From Sphaerulina vaccinii (lineage: Eukaryota; Ascomycota; Dothideomycetes; Mycosphaerellales; Mycosphaerellaceae): a stretch of 64,000 nt of DNA. The notes beneath the pieces were generated by a model. That model worked only from the letters and a program-made list of their open reading frames with translations. It made no database searches and was not told the DNA's origin. A program made the translations under genes and the position numbers. Below, piece by piece: positions 1 through 8,525 of the stretch. The DNA is taken from positions 124,001 through 188,000 of the forward strand of contig JAKUDP010000006.1 of the NCBI GenBank assembly GCA_022570795.1, in the 5' to 3' direction. How positions within the stretch are numbered: the first letter of the stretch is position 1; the number at the start of each line of letters is the position of its first letter.

Positions 1-688
1 ACTGCAGATGCAGATCCATGCTCTCGAGGCCGAGGAGTGAACTCCGTGCTTACATTGGCTAACAGCCAGTCGAATGTCTCAACATCGGCATATCGAGATT
101 CCTGCAAGTAGACAATGGATGACCCAGGACATGACAGGAGAAGTCCCTGCTACAGCCTTTGATAAAACGAGTTACTGTTCTCCACTATGCAAGCGTGCGG
201 AGCAGTGTGTGCATCCCCTTCTTCGCTTCAACCAAATCTTTCGGACTTCATCTCCCTCATCTGAAACACATCGTGCTCTGAAGGTACGGAGAACATCGTA
301 CTTACCTCTTGGACTGTACGAGACACTACCTTGCTTCACTGGTGCAGTTTAGTGAACACAACCATTGAACACGACGGGAAGCGTCTCTAAGGTAGTGACA
401 TTATGTTTCAACCAATGTCTCCAAATTGCATGGACACCTTCATACATCTGCATGTCTCTGCTCTGAAGACATCTATAACATTCAAGCTCTGCATTCTTAG
501 CGGAACGAACTCGAAGTTTCGCAGGATTCTTGGCGCATCACAAGCTTCTCAGATCTGCGGCGCTCCAAGCTATCGAGAAACGTCATCAACGCATAGTTTT
601 TGAAATACAGTCCTGCTTGAGCGCAGTCGACAGCACGCGCGCATAATTCTGACAGCAGAACCAACGACGCTCCGAACCAGAGAACAAG
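1..688. other. Non-coding or unassigned left edge
   Basis: No convincing coding frame was found. The short open frames here have no recognisable motif and no matching splice sites. The stretch may be the upstream region of the small gene that starts at 689. Confidence 0.5.
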
Positions 689-1312
689 ATGATACCAGTG
701 ATATGCACAGCTCCCATGAATGCAGAAGTAAGTCACCAAGACATCCACGAAGTCCTCCATAGCTAATTAACAAGTCACTACCAGCTCATCAATTCCTTCC
801 TAACCACAACATATTCCAACTACCCAGAAGCCTCACAAGACCTCGTAATTCTCACAACTCTCGACTGGAACCACTACTCACACAACGAAGCCCAGCTCAG
901 CCCCACCGAAGCACTCAAACAGAAATCCAAAGTCCTAACACACGGAGGTGGACCAATGCTCGTCCCCTCCCGACCACCATGGACACTCAATTTCTCAGGT
1001 TCGAATCCATTCGAAGATAAAACGCCAGAAGACGTAGCCTTACTTCTCCGTCCCGATGCACCATCAGGATATCTGGATGCCAGATTTTGTGCAATCCTCG
1101 ATGAACAGAGTATAAAAGATAGAAGTTCTGTGCTGCTCGTGAAGACTCAGAGGAGCGAAGGAGACAATTTGCCTTCTGGATGCGAGGATTGGGAGATTGT
1201 GAAAGTTAGAGAGGAGTGGAAAGAGGCGAATGGCATTCTGCAGTCTGTTGTTAGTGGTGCTGGGGGGACGTTGGAGGAGGTGCTTTGGAATCAGTGGGCG
1301 GAGACGTCATGA
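689..1312 (+). CDS. Small unknown protein, two exons (possibly DUF6924-like)
   Basis: Two exons, 689-727 and 785-1312, separated by a 57-bp intron (gtaagt..taccag) and joining in phase to give about 188 aa. The ATG at 689 is the first after an in-frame stop at 650-652. The protein starts MIPVICTAPM. It has a central stretch typical of a small alpha/beta fold (ARFCAILDEQS, then SSVLLVKTQR) and ends NQWAETS. The order 'hydrophobic strand, response strand, DWEIVKVREEW helix' resembles proteins labelled DUF6924, but that is a weak recollection. There is no signal peptide or membrane segment. The function is unknown. Confidence 0.6.
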
Positions 1313-1347
1313 TGTGTACAAAAGAAGTGAGTAATGAATGAGAGGCA

Positions 1348-1494
1348 AAACAATCGCCCATACTGAATGATCGGCAAATCCGCGAGAACACTTCAGCGGA
1401 TTCCGCTAGTAATGTTCCTTTACAACTGTGAGGTAGAGCATCGCCATACGGCGACGACTTACGTCCTCATCCACTAAACGAAAGACGACTATTG
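1348..1494 (-). ncRNA. tRNA-like unit 1.1 (inverted)
   Basis: Head CAATAGTCGTC at the 1494 end; tail GGGCGATTG followed by T4 at 1351-1348. Its hairpin is TCGCC-GTAT-GGCGA, quite unlike its neighbours in sequence but fully paired. It is the only unit of the cluster on the minus strand. Confidence 0.55.
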
Positions 1495-1517
1495 CGAAGA
1501 GCATTTGTGCTTACAGC

Positions 1518-1523
1518 TATATA
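1518..1523 (-). promoter_or_regulatory. TATA-like box for unit 1.1
   Basis: TATATA lies 24-29 bp upstream of the predicted 5' end at 1494 on the minus strand. The spacing matches the TATA position of the plus-strand units. Confidence 0.45.
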
Positions 1524-1593
1524 CCTCACTTGAGTGGCATACTGGTCCCAAAGTCAGCTTCTGCTTATCCATAAGTCGGCTCGAAATCTGAGG

Positions 1594-1601
1594 TATATAT
1601 A
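1594..1601 (+). promoter_or_regulatory. TATA box for unit 1.2
   Basis: TATATATA lies about 22-29 bp before the head of the unit that begins at 1623. Other units have related sequences at the same distance, such as TTATATAC or TTATGTATTC. Confidence 0.5.
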
Positions 1602-1622
1602 CGTGTCTCAGATTGTCAGTTC

Positions 1623-1779
1623 CAATAGTCGTCTATGGTCTAGCGGTATGTTGGTAAGTCGTCGGTGTAGCTGATGCTGATCACAAGGTCTACATATACA
1701 AACTTGCTAAGGCAACGATTGACCTGAGGAGGTGTTCTCTGTCGGCCAGTGAGTGCTAGGTGCTCGTGGCGATTGTTTT
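1623..1779 (+). ncRNA. tRNA-like unit 1.2
   Basis: Head CAATAGTCGTC, A-box-like TGGTCTAGCGGTA, hairpin TCGGT-GTA-GCTGA (two wobble pairs), tail GGCGATTG and T4 at 1776-1779. Length about 157 nt. Confidence 0.55.
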
Positions 1780-1875
1780 GCCTAGCACAAGGTCAATGCT
1801 CTTTTGCCTCGTGTATAATTCTTGTGAGATGACGCCGCTGTAAAGGTACATATCTTTCTCCAAAATTGCTTCCTT

Positions 1876-2025
1876 CAATAATCGTCATTGGTCTAGCGGC
1901 ACACCCGTAAGTCGTCGGCAAAGCCGTTGCTTGAGTAGAAGCAGACATCTAGATGGTATCCTCGAGGTCATAGTAGGTCTCTGACGCGGTTCTGGCTGTA
2001 GCGAGTCCCTCGTGGCGATCGTTTT
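1876..2025 (+). ncRNA. tRNA-like unit 1.3
   Basis: Head CAATAATCGTC, hairpin CGGC-AAA-GCCG (paired through different bases from unit 1.2), a CGAG-TCC-CTCG hairpin just before the tail, tail GGCGATCG and T4 at 2022-2025. Confidence 0.55.
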
Positions 2026-2137
2026 GCTTTCCAATGGACACTTTGCTTCTCGTTCACTAACAATCTTTTGCCTTTTGCTGCTTGCCTAAGACTACCATAT
2101 TATGGAAGTACATCACTCGCCCTGAAACCGTCACCCT

Positions 2138-2289
2138 CAACAGTCGTCCGTGGTCTAGCGGTATGTCGATAAGTCGTCAGCTAAGCTAATGCTTGAATAG
2201 CAGCATATGTCTACAAGATTTCCTCGAGGCCAAAATCGACCTGGGTTGTTCTCATTTTCGTGCAGCAAGTCTTCCATGGCGATTGTTTT
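2138..2289 (+). ncRNA. tRNA-like unit 1.4
   Basis: Head CAACAGTCGTCC, hairpin TCAGC-TAA-GCTAA with one C/A mismatch, tail GGCGATTG and T4 at 2286-2289. The variable centre also contains a TTTT, which would be a weak internal stop signal for Pol III. Confidence 0.5.
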
Positions 2290-2407
2290 GCTGCTCGTCT
2301 CCACATTTACTTTTGCTTCATTGTACCTTCCTCTACTAGAAATACCCTTTATCGTCCGGCTTGGCTCGATCTTGGAGGTGCATCCTTTATTTTGAAGTCG
2401 TCGCATC

Positions 2408-2592
2408 CAACAGTCGTCCGTAGTCTAGCGGTAAACTAGTAAGTCGTCAGCATTGCTGACGCTCGGCCAACAAGTTCCCACGAGGATCTCTCACCAAGCT
2501 CCAGGATAGCGAATGTCCTGGGCTTAGCAGAAGTGTTGAACACGCGAGGCCTACGCTCGTGGAGATTGTCTTGCCTCCTATCTACCTCTTTT
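2408..2592 (+). ncRNA. tRNA-like unit 1.5, altered terminator
   Basis: Head CAACAGTCGTCC and hairpin TCAGC-ATT-GCTGA. The tail reads GGAGATTGTCTTG, so the usual T4 is interrupted. The next T4 is at 2589-2592, about 22 nt later, and could serve instead. This unit may be degenerate. Confidence 0.45.
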
Positions 2593-2618
2593 GCCAGCTA
2601 TCGTATAGAATGAGTCTT

Positions 2619-2624
2619 TATATA
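2619..2624 (+). promoter_or_regulatory. TATA box for unit 1.6
   Basis: TATATA lies 22-27 bp before the head at 2646, the same spacing as in the other units. Confidence 0.45.
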
Positions 2625-2645
2625 CTTCTCTAATCTTCCTGTTTC

Positions 2646-2789
2646 CAACAGTCGTCCGTGGTGTAGCGGTATATCCGTAAGTCGTTGGCGAATGCTATGC
2701 TTCATAAGCCCCAGAACGAGCAATATCCGTCCAAGTCTGTTATCTTGACGACGGCTCCTCACACACTACCGGTAGCGGGCGATAGTTTT
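2646..2789 (+). ncRNA. tRNA-like unit 1.6
   Basis: Head CAACAGTCGTCC, hairpin TGGC-GAAT-GCTA, palindromic CTACCGGTAG directly before the tail GGGCGATAG, and T4 at 2786-2789. Confidence 0.55.
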
Positions 2790-2838
2790 GCCTCTCTTCT
2801 ACCTCTTTTATATCCCGCTAGCACCACTAGTGAGCTCT

Positions 2839-2844
2839 TATATA
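2839..2844 (+). promoter_or_regulatory. TATA-like box for unit 1.7
   Basis: TATATA within CTTATATACTCG, 22-27 bp upstream of the head at 2866. Confidence 0.45.
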
Positions 2845-2865
2845 CTCGCTCATTCTTGCAATATC

Positions 2866-3011
2866 CAATGGTCGTCCGTAGTCTAGCGGTATGTCAGTAA
2901 GTCGTCAGTGTAACTGATGCCTCAACACCATAACAAGCACTACAAGTTCAAGTCGTCTGGCTTTTCTCATGCCTGCTTGACCTCGCGCTACTTGTAGCGG
3001 GCGATAGTTTT
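2866..3011 (+). ncRNA. tRNA-like unit 1.7
   Basis: Hairpin TCAGT-GTA-ACTGA, in which both bases of the inner pair have changed relative to TCAGC/GCTGA. A B-box-like GTTCAAGTC is at 2946-2954 and a CGCTAC-TT-GTAGCG hairpin stands just before the tail. T4 is at 3008-3011. An internal TTTT lies near 2962. Confidence 0.55.
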
Positions 3012-3088
3012 GCCCTTCTTTCGCCTCCTTTTGCACGTGCCAAGCACTACGATTGAGCTATTATGTATTCGTCCATTCTTGCAATCTC

Positions 3089-3236
3089 CAACAGTCGTCC
3101 GTAGTCTAGCGGTGAACCAGTAAGTCGTTAGCGTAGCTGATGCCTGACTACTACAACAAGCACTACAAGTTCAAATCTTCTGACTTGTTCGCAGAAGCCC
3201 GCCTGTATCGCGCTACGTGGAGCGGGCGATAGTTTT
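3089..3236 (+). ncRNA. tRNA-like unit 1.8
   Basis: Hairpin TTAGC-GTA-GCTGA, B-box-like GTTCAAATC at 3169-3177 (fits GWTCRANNC exactly), tail GGGCGATAG and T4 at 3233-3236. Its centre is close to that of unit 1.7. Confidence 0.55.
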
Positions 3237-3312
3237 GCCCTTCTTTCGCCTCATCTTGTACACGCCAAGCACTGCGGTCGAGCCATCGTGTATTCGTGCG
3301 ACGATGCAGTTT

Positions 3313-3461
3313 CAATAGTCGTCCGTGGCCTAGCGGCAAGCCTGTAAGTCGTTAGCATAGCTAACGCCTGAATATGCAAGAGATAGCACTATTCATCCAA
3401 GACCTGATACTTGGGCGACCGCATTCTGGACTTCGCGCTATTAGTGGCGGGCGATAGTTTT
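3313..3461 (+). ncRNA. tRNA-like unit 1.9
   Basis: Head CAATAGTCGTCC, hairpin TTAGC-ATA-GCTAA (fully paired where unit 1.8 has a wobble), tail GGGCGATAG and T4 at 3458-3461. Confidence 0.55.
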
Positions 3462-3537
3462 GCCTCCCTCGCATATCTTTTGTACATTTCCACTACCTTG
3501 GGTGAGTCTTGACATGTGCGCCTGTTCTTGCAATCTC

Positions 3538-3695
3538 CAACAGTCGTTCGTGGTCTAGCGGTAGACCTGTAAGTCGTCTGCGAAGCAGATGCTTGACACC
3601 TAATAGTGCACGTCGATACCAGAAGCCAGACCAGAGGTTTCTGGTGGAAGCCAGTTGCTCCATCGTAGGTTCTGATTGCGAAGGGCGATTATTTT
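3538..3695 (+). ncRNA. tRNA-like unit 1.10
   Basis: Hairpin TCTGC-GAA-GCAGA, with a compensated change in the middle of the stem. The centre holds an extra ACCAGA..TCTGGT hairpin. Tail GGGCGATTA and T4 at 3692-3695. Confidence 0.55.
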
Positions 3696-3819
3696 GCCAA
3701 ATTTTCTTCATCTTCTGCCACATCAGGTGATCCTTTGAGGTCTCTCGTCTTTTGCTCCGCTCTGTCAACAACCAACGCCAGGAATGAGTCCTTATGTATT
3801 CGCCCATACCTGCATATCT

Positions 3820-3977
3820 TAACGGTCGTCCATAGTCTAGCGGAATAGCCAGTAAGTCGTCAGTCTCAGCTGATGCTTGGCTAACATACACTCAGAGACC
3901 AAGCTTGTGAGGTTGAATGGCTCAAGTCATCGTCTGGCTCCTTCTCGTACTGTGCGCTGACAAGCGGCGATTGTTTT
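3820..3977 (+). ncRNA. tRNA-like unit 1.11
   Basis: Head TAACGGTCGTCC, hairpin TCAGT-CTCA-GCTGA, tail GGCGATTG and T4 at 3974-3977. The centre has a near B-box, GCTCAAGTC. Confidence 0.5.
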
Positions 3978-4088
3978 GCCACTCGTGTCTATCTTTTGCC
4001 GTTCCTTATGTTCCTTGGCCACGTTCCATGTCGTTCTGGTCGCTGACTAGGCATGAGCCCTCGTATACCCGCCTACTCTTGCAACCCT

Positions 4089-4245
4089 CAACAGTCGCCA
4101 TTGGTCTAGTGGTAGACCTGTAAGTCGTCAGAGTAGCTGATGCTTGATTCACAAACTCCTATGAAGTCTCCGGCAGGATAGCAAATGTCCTCAGGGTCGA
4201 TCTCAGCAGAGTCGATAGCCAATAGTGGTGGGCGACCGTTTTTTT
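4089..4245 (+). ncRNA. tRNA-like unit 1.12, strong T-run
   Basis: Head CAACAGTCGCC, hairpin TCAG-AGTAG-CTGA, tail GGGCGACCG, then seven T at 4239-4245. This is the best Pol III-type terminator in the array. Confidence 0.55.
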
Positions 4246-4347
4246 CTTTCGCCACATTCCAACTCCTTTTGCATCTCCTTTTGCTTCGCTTCCTTATTAC
4301 CACACCTAGGAATGAGCCCTTATCTATTCGTTCGATAGTGCAATCCA

Positions 4348-4498
4348 TAACAGTCGTCCGTGGTATAGCGGAAAAACCAATAAGTCGTCAGTATAGCTGA
4401 TGCCTGACTAATGGACGTCCAGTGAAGCCTGTGAGGCCAAATGACCTCCTGTAGGACAGCCTGTACTCCAGCACCGACTCACACGAGGCGATTGTTTT
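4348..4498 (+). ncRNA. tRNA-like unit 1.13
   Basis: Last unit of the array. Hairpin TCAGT-ATA-GCTGA (T.G inner pair), tail GGCGATTG and T4 at 4495-4498. A T5 follows about 15 nt later. Confidence 0.5.
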
Positions 4499-4847
4499 GC
4501 TTCGAAGCTGTCTTTTTGCGGTGCTCCATCAGTCATGCCAGTGCCCAGTGTACTTGGTTGTACCTTGTCGGTGTCCTTGGGCATGCTTTTTGCCGGTGAG
4601 AAGTGCTTCAGCGTTAGGTCTCGACATTATCATGAAAGCCGAGCTACTTGAAGCACAATGGTGGTATGTCCAAATGGAACAGGTTCGCGAAGTCTTCGGT
4701 GACATGCTTTGCGACTGTCAGTATGATGTATACTAGTATGTCTACTACTTATCAAGTATAGTACAGTAGCCATGCGCAGCGCTCGCGCTCGGCTATGTCC
4801 TCGGAACGCCAAATCATGCAGAGTCATAATCATGCTCCTCAGATTCT
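4499..4847. other. Gap between array and RPT4 3' end
   Basis: No gene recognised. It should hold the 3' UTR of the minus-strand RPT4 gene, whose stop is at 4848. Confidence 0.5.
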
Positions 4848-6134
4848 TTACAGCTTCTGGTACTCCAGCTTGCCTAGAGGTCATGTTAGCGACGCTTTCG
4901 TAGAAATCGTGTCCAGAGAGTGATGGCTTACCTTCCAGCTTCTTGCTCTCAGCGACCTTCCGCACAGCCTTGTTGAAGTCATCCTGGCTGACGCTCTCCC
5001 TGTAGTCCTTGATGGCGAACAGCCCAGCTTCTGTAACAACGTTTCGCAAATCTGCTCCGTTCAAGCCATCACTCATCTTGACCACTGACTCAAAGTCAAT
5101 CTCTCCCTCCTTCTGCACGCTCATGGCATGAATCTTGAGCACTTCCAAGCGCCCGGCCTCGTTCGGCAGAGGAATCTCAATCTTTCTGTCAAGACGACCA
5201 GCACGTAGAAGAGCAGGATCGAGGGTGTCGGGTCGATTCGTGGCCATGATGATCTTGGTCTTTCCAAGGTAGTCGAAACCATCGAGCTGGTTGAGCAATT
5301 CCATGAGTGTACGTTGGATCTCGCGATCAGCACTTGTACCCTCGCTGAAGCGGCGGCCACCGATGGCATCGATTTCGTCCATGAAGATGATGCAGGGTTC
5401 GTGTTCTTTGGCGTAGCCGAACATTTCGCGGATGAGGCGGGCGGATTCTCCGATGTACTTGTCGACGATGGCGGATGAGACGACTAGACAATAAATTAGC
5501 AGGCGCAGTATACGTGACGAGATCGAGATTGCAACTCACCTTTCAAGAAGTTCGTCTCAAGCGAGCTAGCGACTGCTCGCGCGAGGAGTGTCTTTCCAGT
5601 TCCGGGAGGTCCGTACAGCAGCACACCCTTCGGCGGCTTGATGCCAACGCGCAAGAACAGTTCTGGGTTCTTCAGCGGCAGCTCGATCACCTCTCTCAGC
5701 TCTCGGATTTGCTCGTTCAGTCCACCGATACCTGCGAAAGACACCTGTCCGGGATCCTCCAACGACATGTTGTACACCAGCGGATCGACTTCCCGAGGCA
5801 GCATGCGCATGATTGTGAGCGTGGTCATATCCAAAGCAACACGTGTGCCCTGCTTCAGCTTCGCCTTGTCCACCTTTGATCTGCAGCCTACCACATATCG
5901 CGGCCCTGACGATGCCTTGACGATGAATCGCTCCTCGTCCAGCTGTTTGAGCACCTCGCCGATGATCTGGCCGACACTCTGTAGCGCTTTGATGTTGTCT
6001 TCTGATACGTCGAAGTCATGTTGCAGGCCCTTGATCTCTAATCGCAGCGCCTTCAGCTTTGCCTCCCATTCTCGCGATTCCAGAAGCTTATTCTTGTACT
6101 CCTCCAGGGCGTGCTCTCTCTCTGCTTCGCTCAT
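4848..6134 (-). CDS. RPT4: 26S proteasome regulatory ATPase subunit Rpt4
   Basis: AAA ATPase of the 19S base that unfolds ubiquitinated substrates. Three exons on the minus strand (6134-5540, 5483-4932, 4873-4848) with introns of 56 and 58 bp (gtgagt..tctag and gtaagc..tctag) join in phase to 390 aa, the usual Rpt4 length. Visible features are an N-terminal coiled coil (EEYKNKLLESREWEAKL), the OB-domain phrase VGQIIGEVLKQL, Walker A GPPGTGKT, Walker B IIFMDEIDAI, the second region of homology ATNRPDTLDPALL, and the C-terminus KKLEGKLEYQKL, which needs the last tiny exon. The frame stays open upstream of the chosen ATG (FTDFASQQRYLEGFL), so a longer N-terminus from an upstream exon is possible. 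Confidence 0.95.
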
Positions 6135-7031
6135 AGCTTTTGCGTTGTTCAAGAACCCTTCCAGATAGCGTTGCTGACTGGCGAAGTCAGTGAAACCCGG
6201 CTGTGGAGATGTTGCTCCTTCTGATGAGCCCGGTGTTGATCCTGGTGACCCTAACGGGAATTCTCCTCCCGATTCCTGCCCTGCTATGACGAGAACGTGA
6301 GAAGGTGACCGTTATGGGTTGATGGTTTTGGCGGTGATGGTGATGGTGATGGAAGTGTTGCTGGGTGTAGAGAGGTGGAAGCTCATGTTCAGACAACAGC
6401 TCGAACGCGACTGCATCATCGGTATCGGCCTCGGGACGAGCCGAAGCGCAGATGCTCTTTCCTCCGCGGTTTGTTCACCATCTCACTTCACTTCTTACTT
6501 CTTGTATCGGCGACCAGCGACGAGGACGAAGAGAGGGAGCGGAGTGTTCCAGGCTGTGGAATAGAGACCATCCATGAGATGAGTCAAGCCTTGCAACATC
6601 CAATCGTTGGTCCCGCGTGTAAGATCTGGCCTTATAGATCTCAATGCCTCCATACCCCGATACCGTACTAGACTTGATCTATACAATGACCTTTCCTGTT
6701 CAGAACAGCGACCAAGAGACCGTGAGCACGTGCAAGGTAGAATGAGTGAGGCTGTTGAAGTGAGGAATAATTCGGGCCGGAACATCCCTGCATGACGGCT
6801 GAGCTCATCCAAGTCTGAGGTGGGGTGTAACTACTTGGTGGGCTGTTCAACTTTTATTCTTTTGTTGATCACACACATCACAACAACCCTCTCATCTTTC
6901 TGACCTTTCTCACTCCTTCACACAGAAATCCAGAGACCAAGGCAAGTTCTTCGAAAGATGCTGCCCACCAGTCCACTCAATGCTCTCAATTCTCGAGTCC
7001 AGCTCAGCTAATTGTCCGAGAAACAGTCAAC
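6135..7031. promoter_or_regulatory. Divergent RPT4-enolase intergenic region
   Basis: About 900 bp between two divergently transcribed housekeeping genes, so it should carry both promoters. The 150 bp nearest RPT4 keep an open frame in phase with it and may be coding or spliced leader. The part near enolase is pyrimidine-rich, as is common upstream of strongly expressed fungal genes. Confidence 0.5.
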
Positions 7032-8525
7032 ATGGGTATCTCCAAGATCCACGCACGTTCGGTCTACGACTCTCGTGGCAACCCAACCGTCGAGGTTGAC
7101 ATTGTCACCGAGACTGGCCTTCACCGCGCTATCGTCCCATCCGGTGCATCGACTGGATCCCACGAGGCATGCGAGCTCCGTGATGGAGACAAGAGCAAGT
7201 GGAGCGGAAAGGGTAAGTCGGGACATTGACGAGCATCTCTCTGCTCAGGTTGGAAGAGCAGACGTCTCGCAATTTGAGCAAGAGCAAGAGGAGGAAGGTG
7301 CAAGAAAGGATATGGCTGACAGGACTCAGGTGTCACAAAGGCTGTCGCCAATGTGAACGAGAAGATCGCTCCAGCTCTCATCAAGGAGAACATCGATGTC
7401 AAGGACCAGTCCGCCATTGACGCTTTCCTCAACAAGCTCGATGGCACACAAAACAAGACCACTCTCGGAGCAAACGCCATCCTCGGTGTCTCAATGGCTG
7501 TCGCTAAGGCTGCCGCTGCTGAGAAGCGTGTTCCACTCTACGCACACATCAGCGACCTCGCAGGCACCAAGAAGCCATACGTTCTTCCAGTTCCATTCAT
7601 GAACGTCCTCAACGGTGGCTCGCACGCTGGTGGCCGTCTGGCTTTCCAGGAATTCATGATCGTCCCATCGTGAGTTCAGATCTTATATTGATCACGCTCA
7701 GACCTGCAAACTAACAGTATGTTTTACAGCGCCGCTCCTACCTTCACCGAGGCCATGCGTCAAGGCTCCGAAGTCTACCAGAAGCTCAAGTCGCTCGCCA
7801 AGCAAAAGTACGGACAATCCGCCGGCAATGTCGGTGACGAGGGTGGTGTTGCACCAGACATCCAGACCGCCGAGGAGGCTCTCGACCTGATCACCGAATC
7901 GATCGAGGCTGCAGGCTACACCGGCCAAATCAAGATCGCCATGGACGTGGCATCATCAGAGTTCTACAAGACGGAAGAGAAGAAGTACGACCTAGACTTC
8001 AAGAACCCAGACAGCGACAAGAGCAAGTGGGTCACATACGAGCAGCTCGCCGACCAATACCGCTCGCTCGCAAAGAAGTACCCAATCGTCTCGATCGAAG
8101 ATCCATTCGCCGAGGACGACTGGGAGGCTTGGAGCTACTTCTACAAGACTTCCGACTTCCAGATCGTCGGTGATGACTTGACTGTCACCAACCCAGAGTT
8201 CATCAAGAAGGCCATCGAGACCAAGGCTTGCAACGCTCTTCTCCTCAAGGTCAATCAGATCGGCACCATCACCGAGGCCATCCAGGCCGCCAAGGATGCT
8301 TACGGTGCTGGCTGGGGTGTCATGGTCTCCCACCGCTCTGGTGAGACTGAGGATGTCACGATTGCTGATATCGCGGTCGGACTTCGCGCCGGACAAATCA
8401 AGACTGGTGCTCCAGCACGTTCGGAGCGTTTGGCTAAGCTCAACCAGATCCTGCGTATTGAGGAGGAGCTTGGCAGCAATGCCATCTACGCTGGCGACAA
8501 GTTCCGCACTGCTGTCAACGTTTAG
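7032..8525 (+). CDS. ENO1: Enolase (phosphopyruvate hydratase)
   Basis: Interconverts 2-phosphoglycerate and phosphoenolpyruvate in glycolysis. Exons 7032-7212, 7330-7669 and 7730-8525 join in phase to 438 aa, the standard length. Introns are 117 and 60 bp with gtaagt and gtgagt donors. Start MGISKIHARSVYDSRGNPT; the active-site parts are the SGASTG loop, VGDEGGVAP, the metal ligand in SIEDPF, LLKVNQIGT with the catalytic lysine, and SHRSGETED. The codons favour C in the third position, as expected for a highly expressed gene. Fungal enolases of this type are also known allergens. The gene is intact. Confidence 0.98.

Larger units (their letters stand above)
1348..4498. repeat. Tandem array of 13 tRNA-like structured units (cluster 1)
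   Basis: Twelve direct units start at about 1623, 1876, 2138, 2408, 2646, 2866, 3089, 3313, 3538, 3820, 4089 and 4348, spaced 220-282 bp. One inverted unit (1494 to 1348) sits at the left edge. Each unit has a conserved head (CAACAGTCGTCCGTGGTCTA, then GCGGTA and AAGTCG), a short hairpin, a 70-90 nt variable centre, and a conserved tail GGCGATTGTTTTGCC. Between units there are 70-110 bp holding a TATA-like sequence. The open frames inside the array are short, differ from unit to unit and look accidental. Confidence 0.9.

Noticed and set aside
996..1010. Perfect-looking B box GGTTCGAATCC
   Set aside because: It lies in the coding exon of the small gene (SGSNPF codons) with no A box at a suitable distance.
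2207..2395. Open frames inside the repeat units
   Set aside because: They are short, differ in each unit and overlap the structured segments on both strands.
1348..4498. CRISPR-like array
   Set aside because: Repeats with variable inserts recall CRISPR, but the unit is 220-282 bp, the conserved parts are degenerate and split, and the window is a eukaryotic genome.
1348..4498. True tRNA or 5S rRNA genes
   Set aside because: No unit has a proper anticodon arm, a T-arm with GTTCGAATC, or a 72-90 nt length, and the 5S internal control region is not seen.
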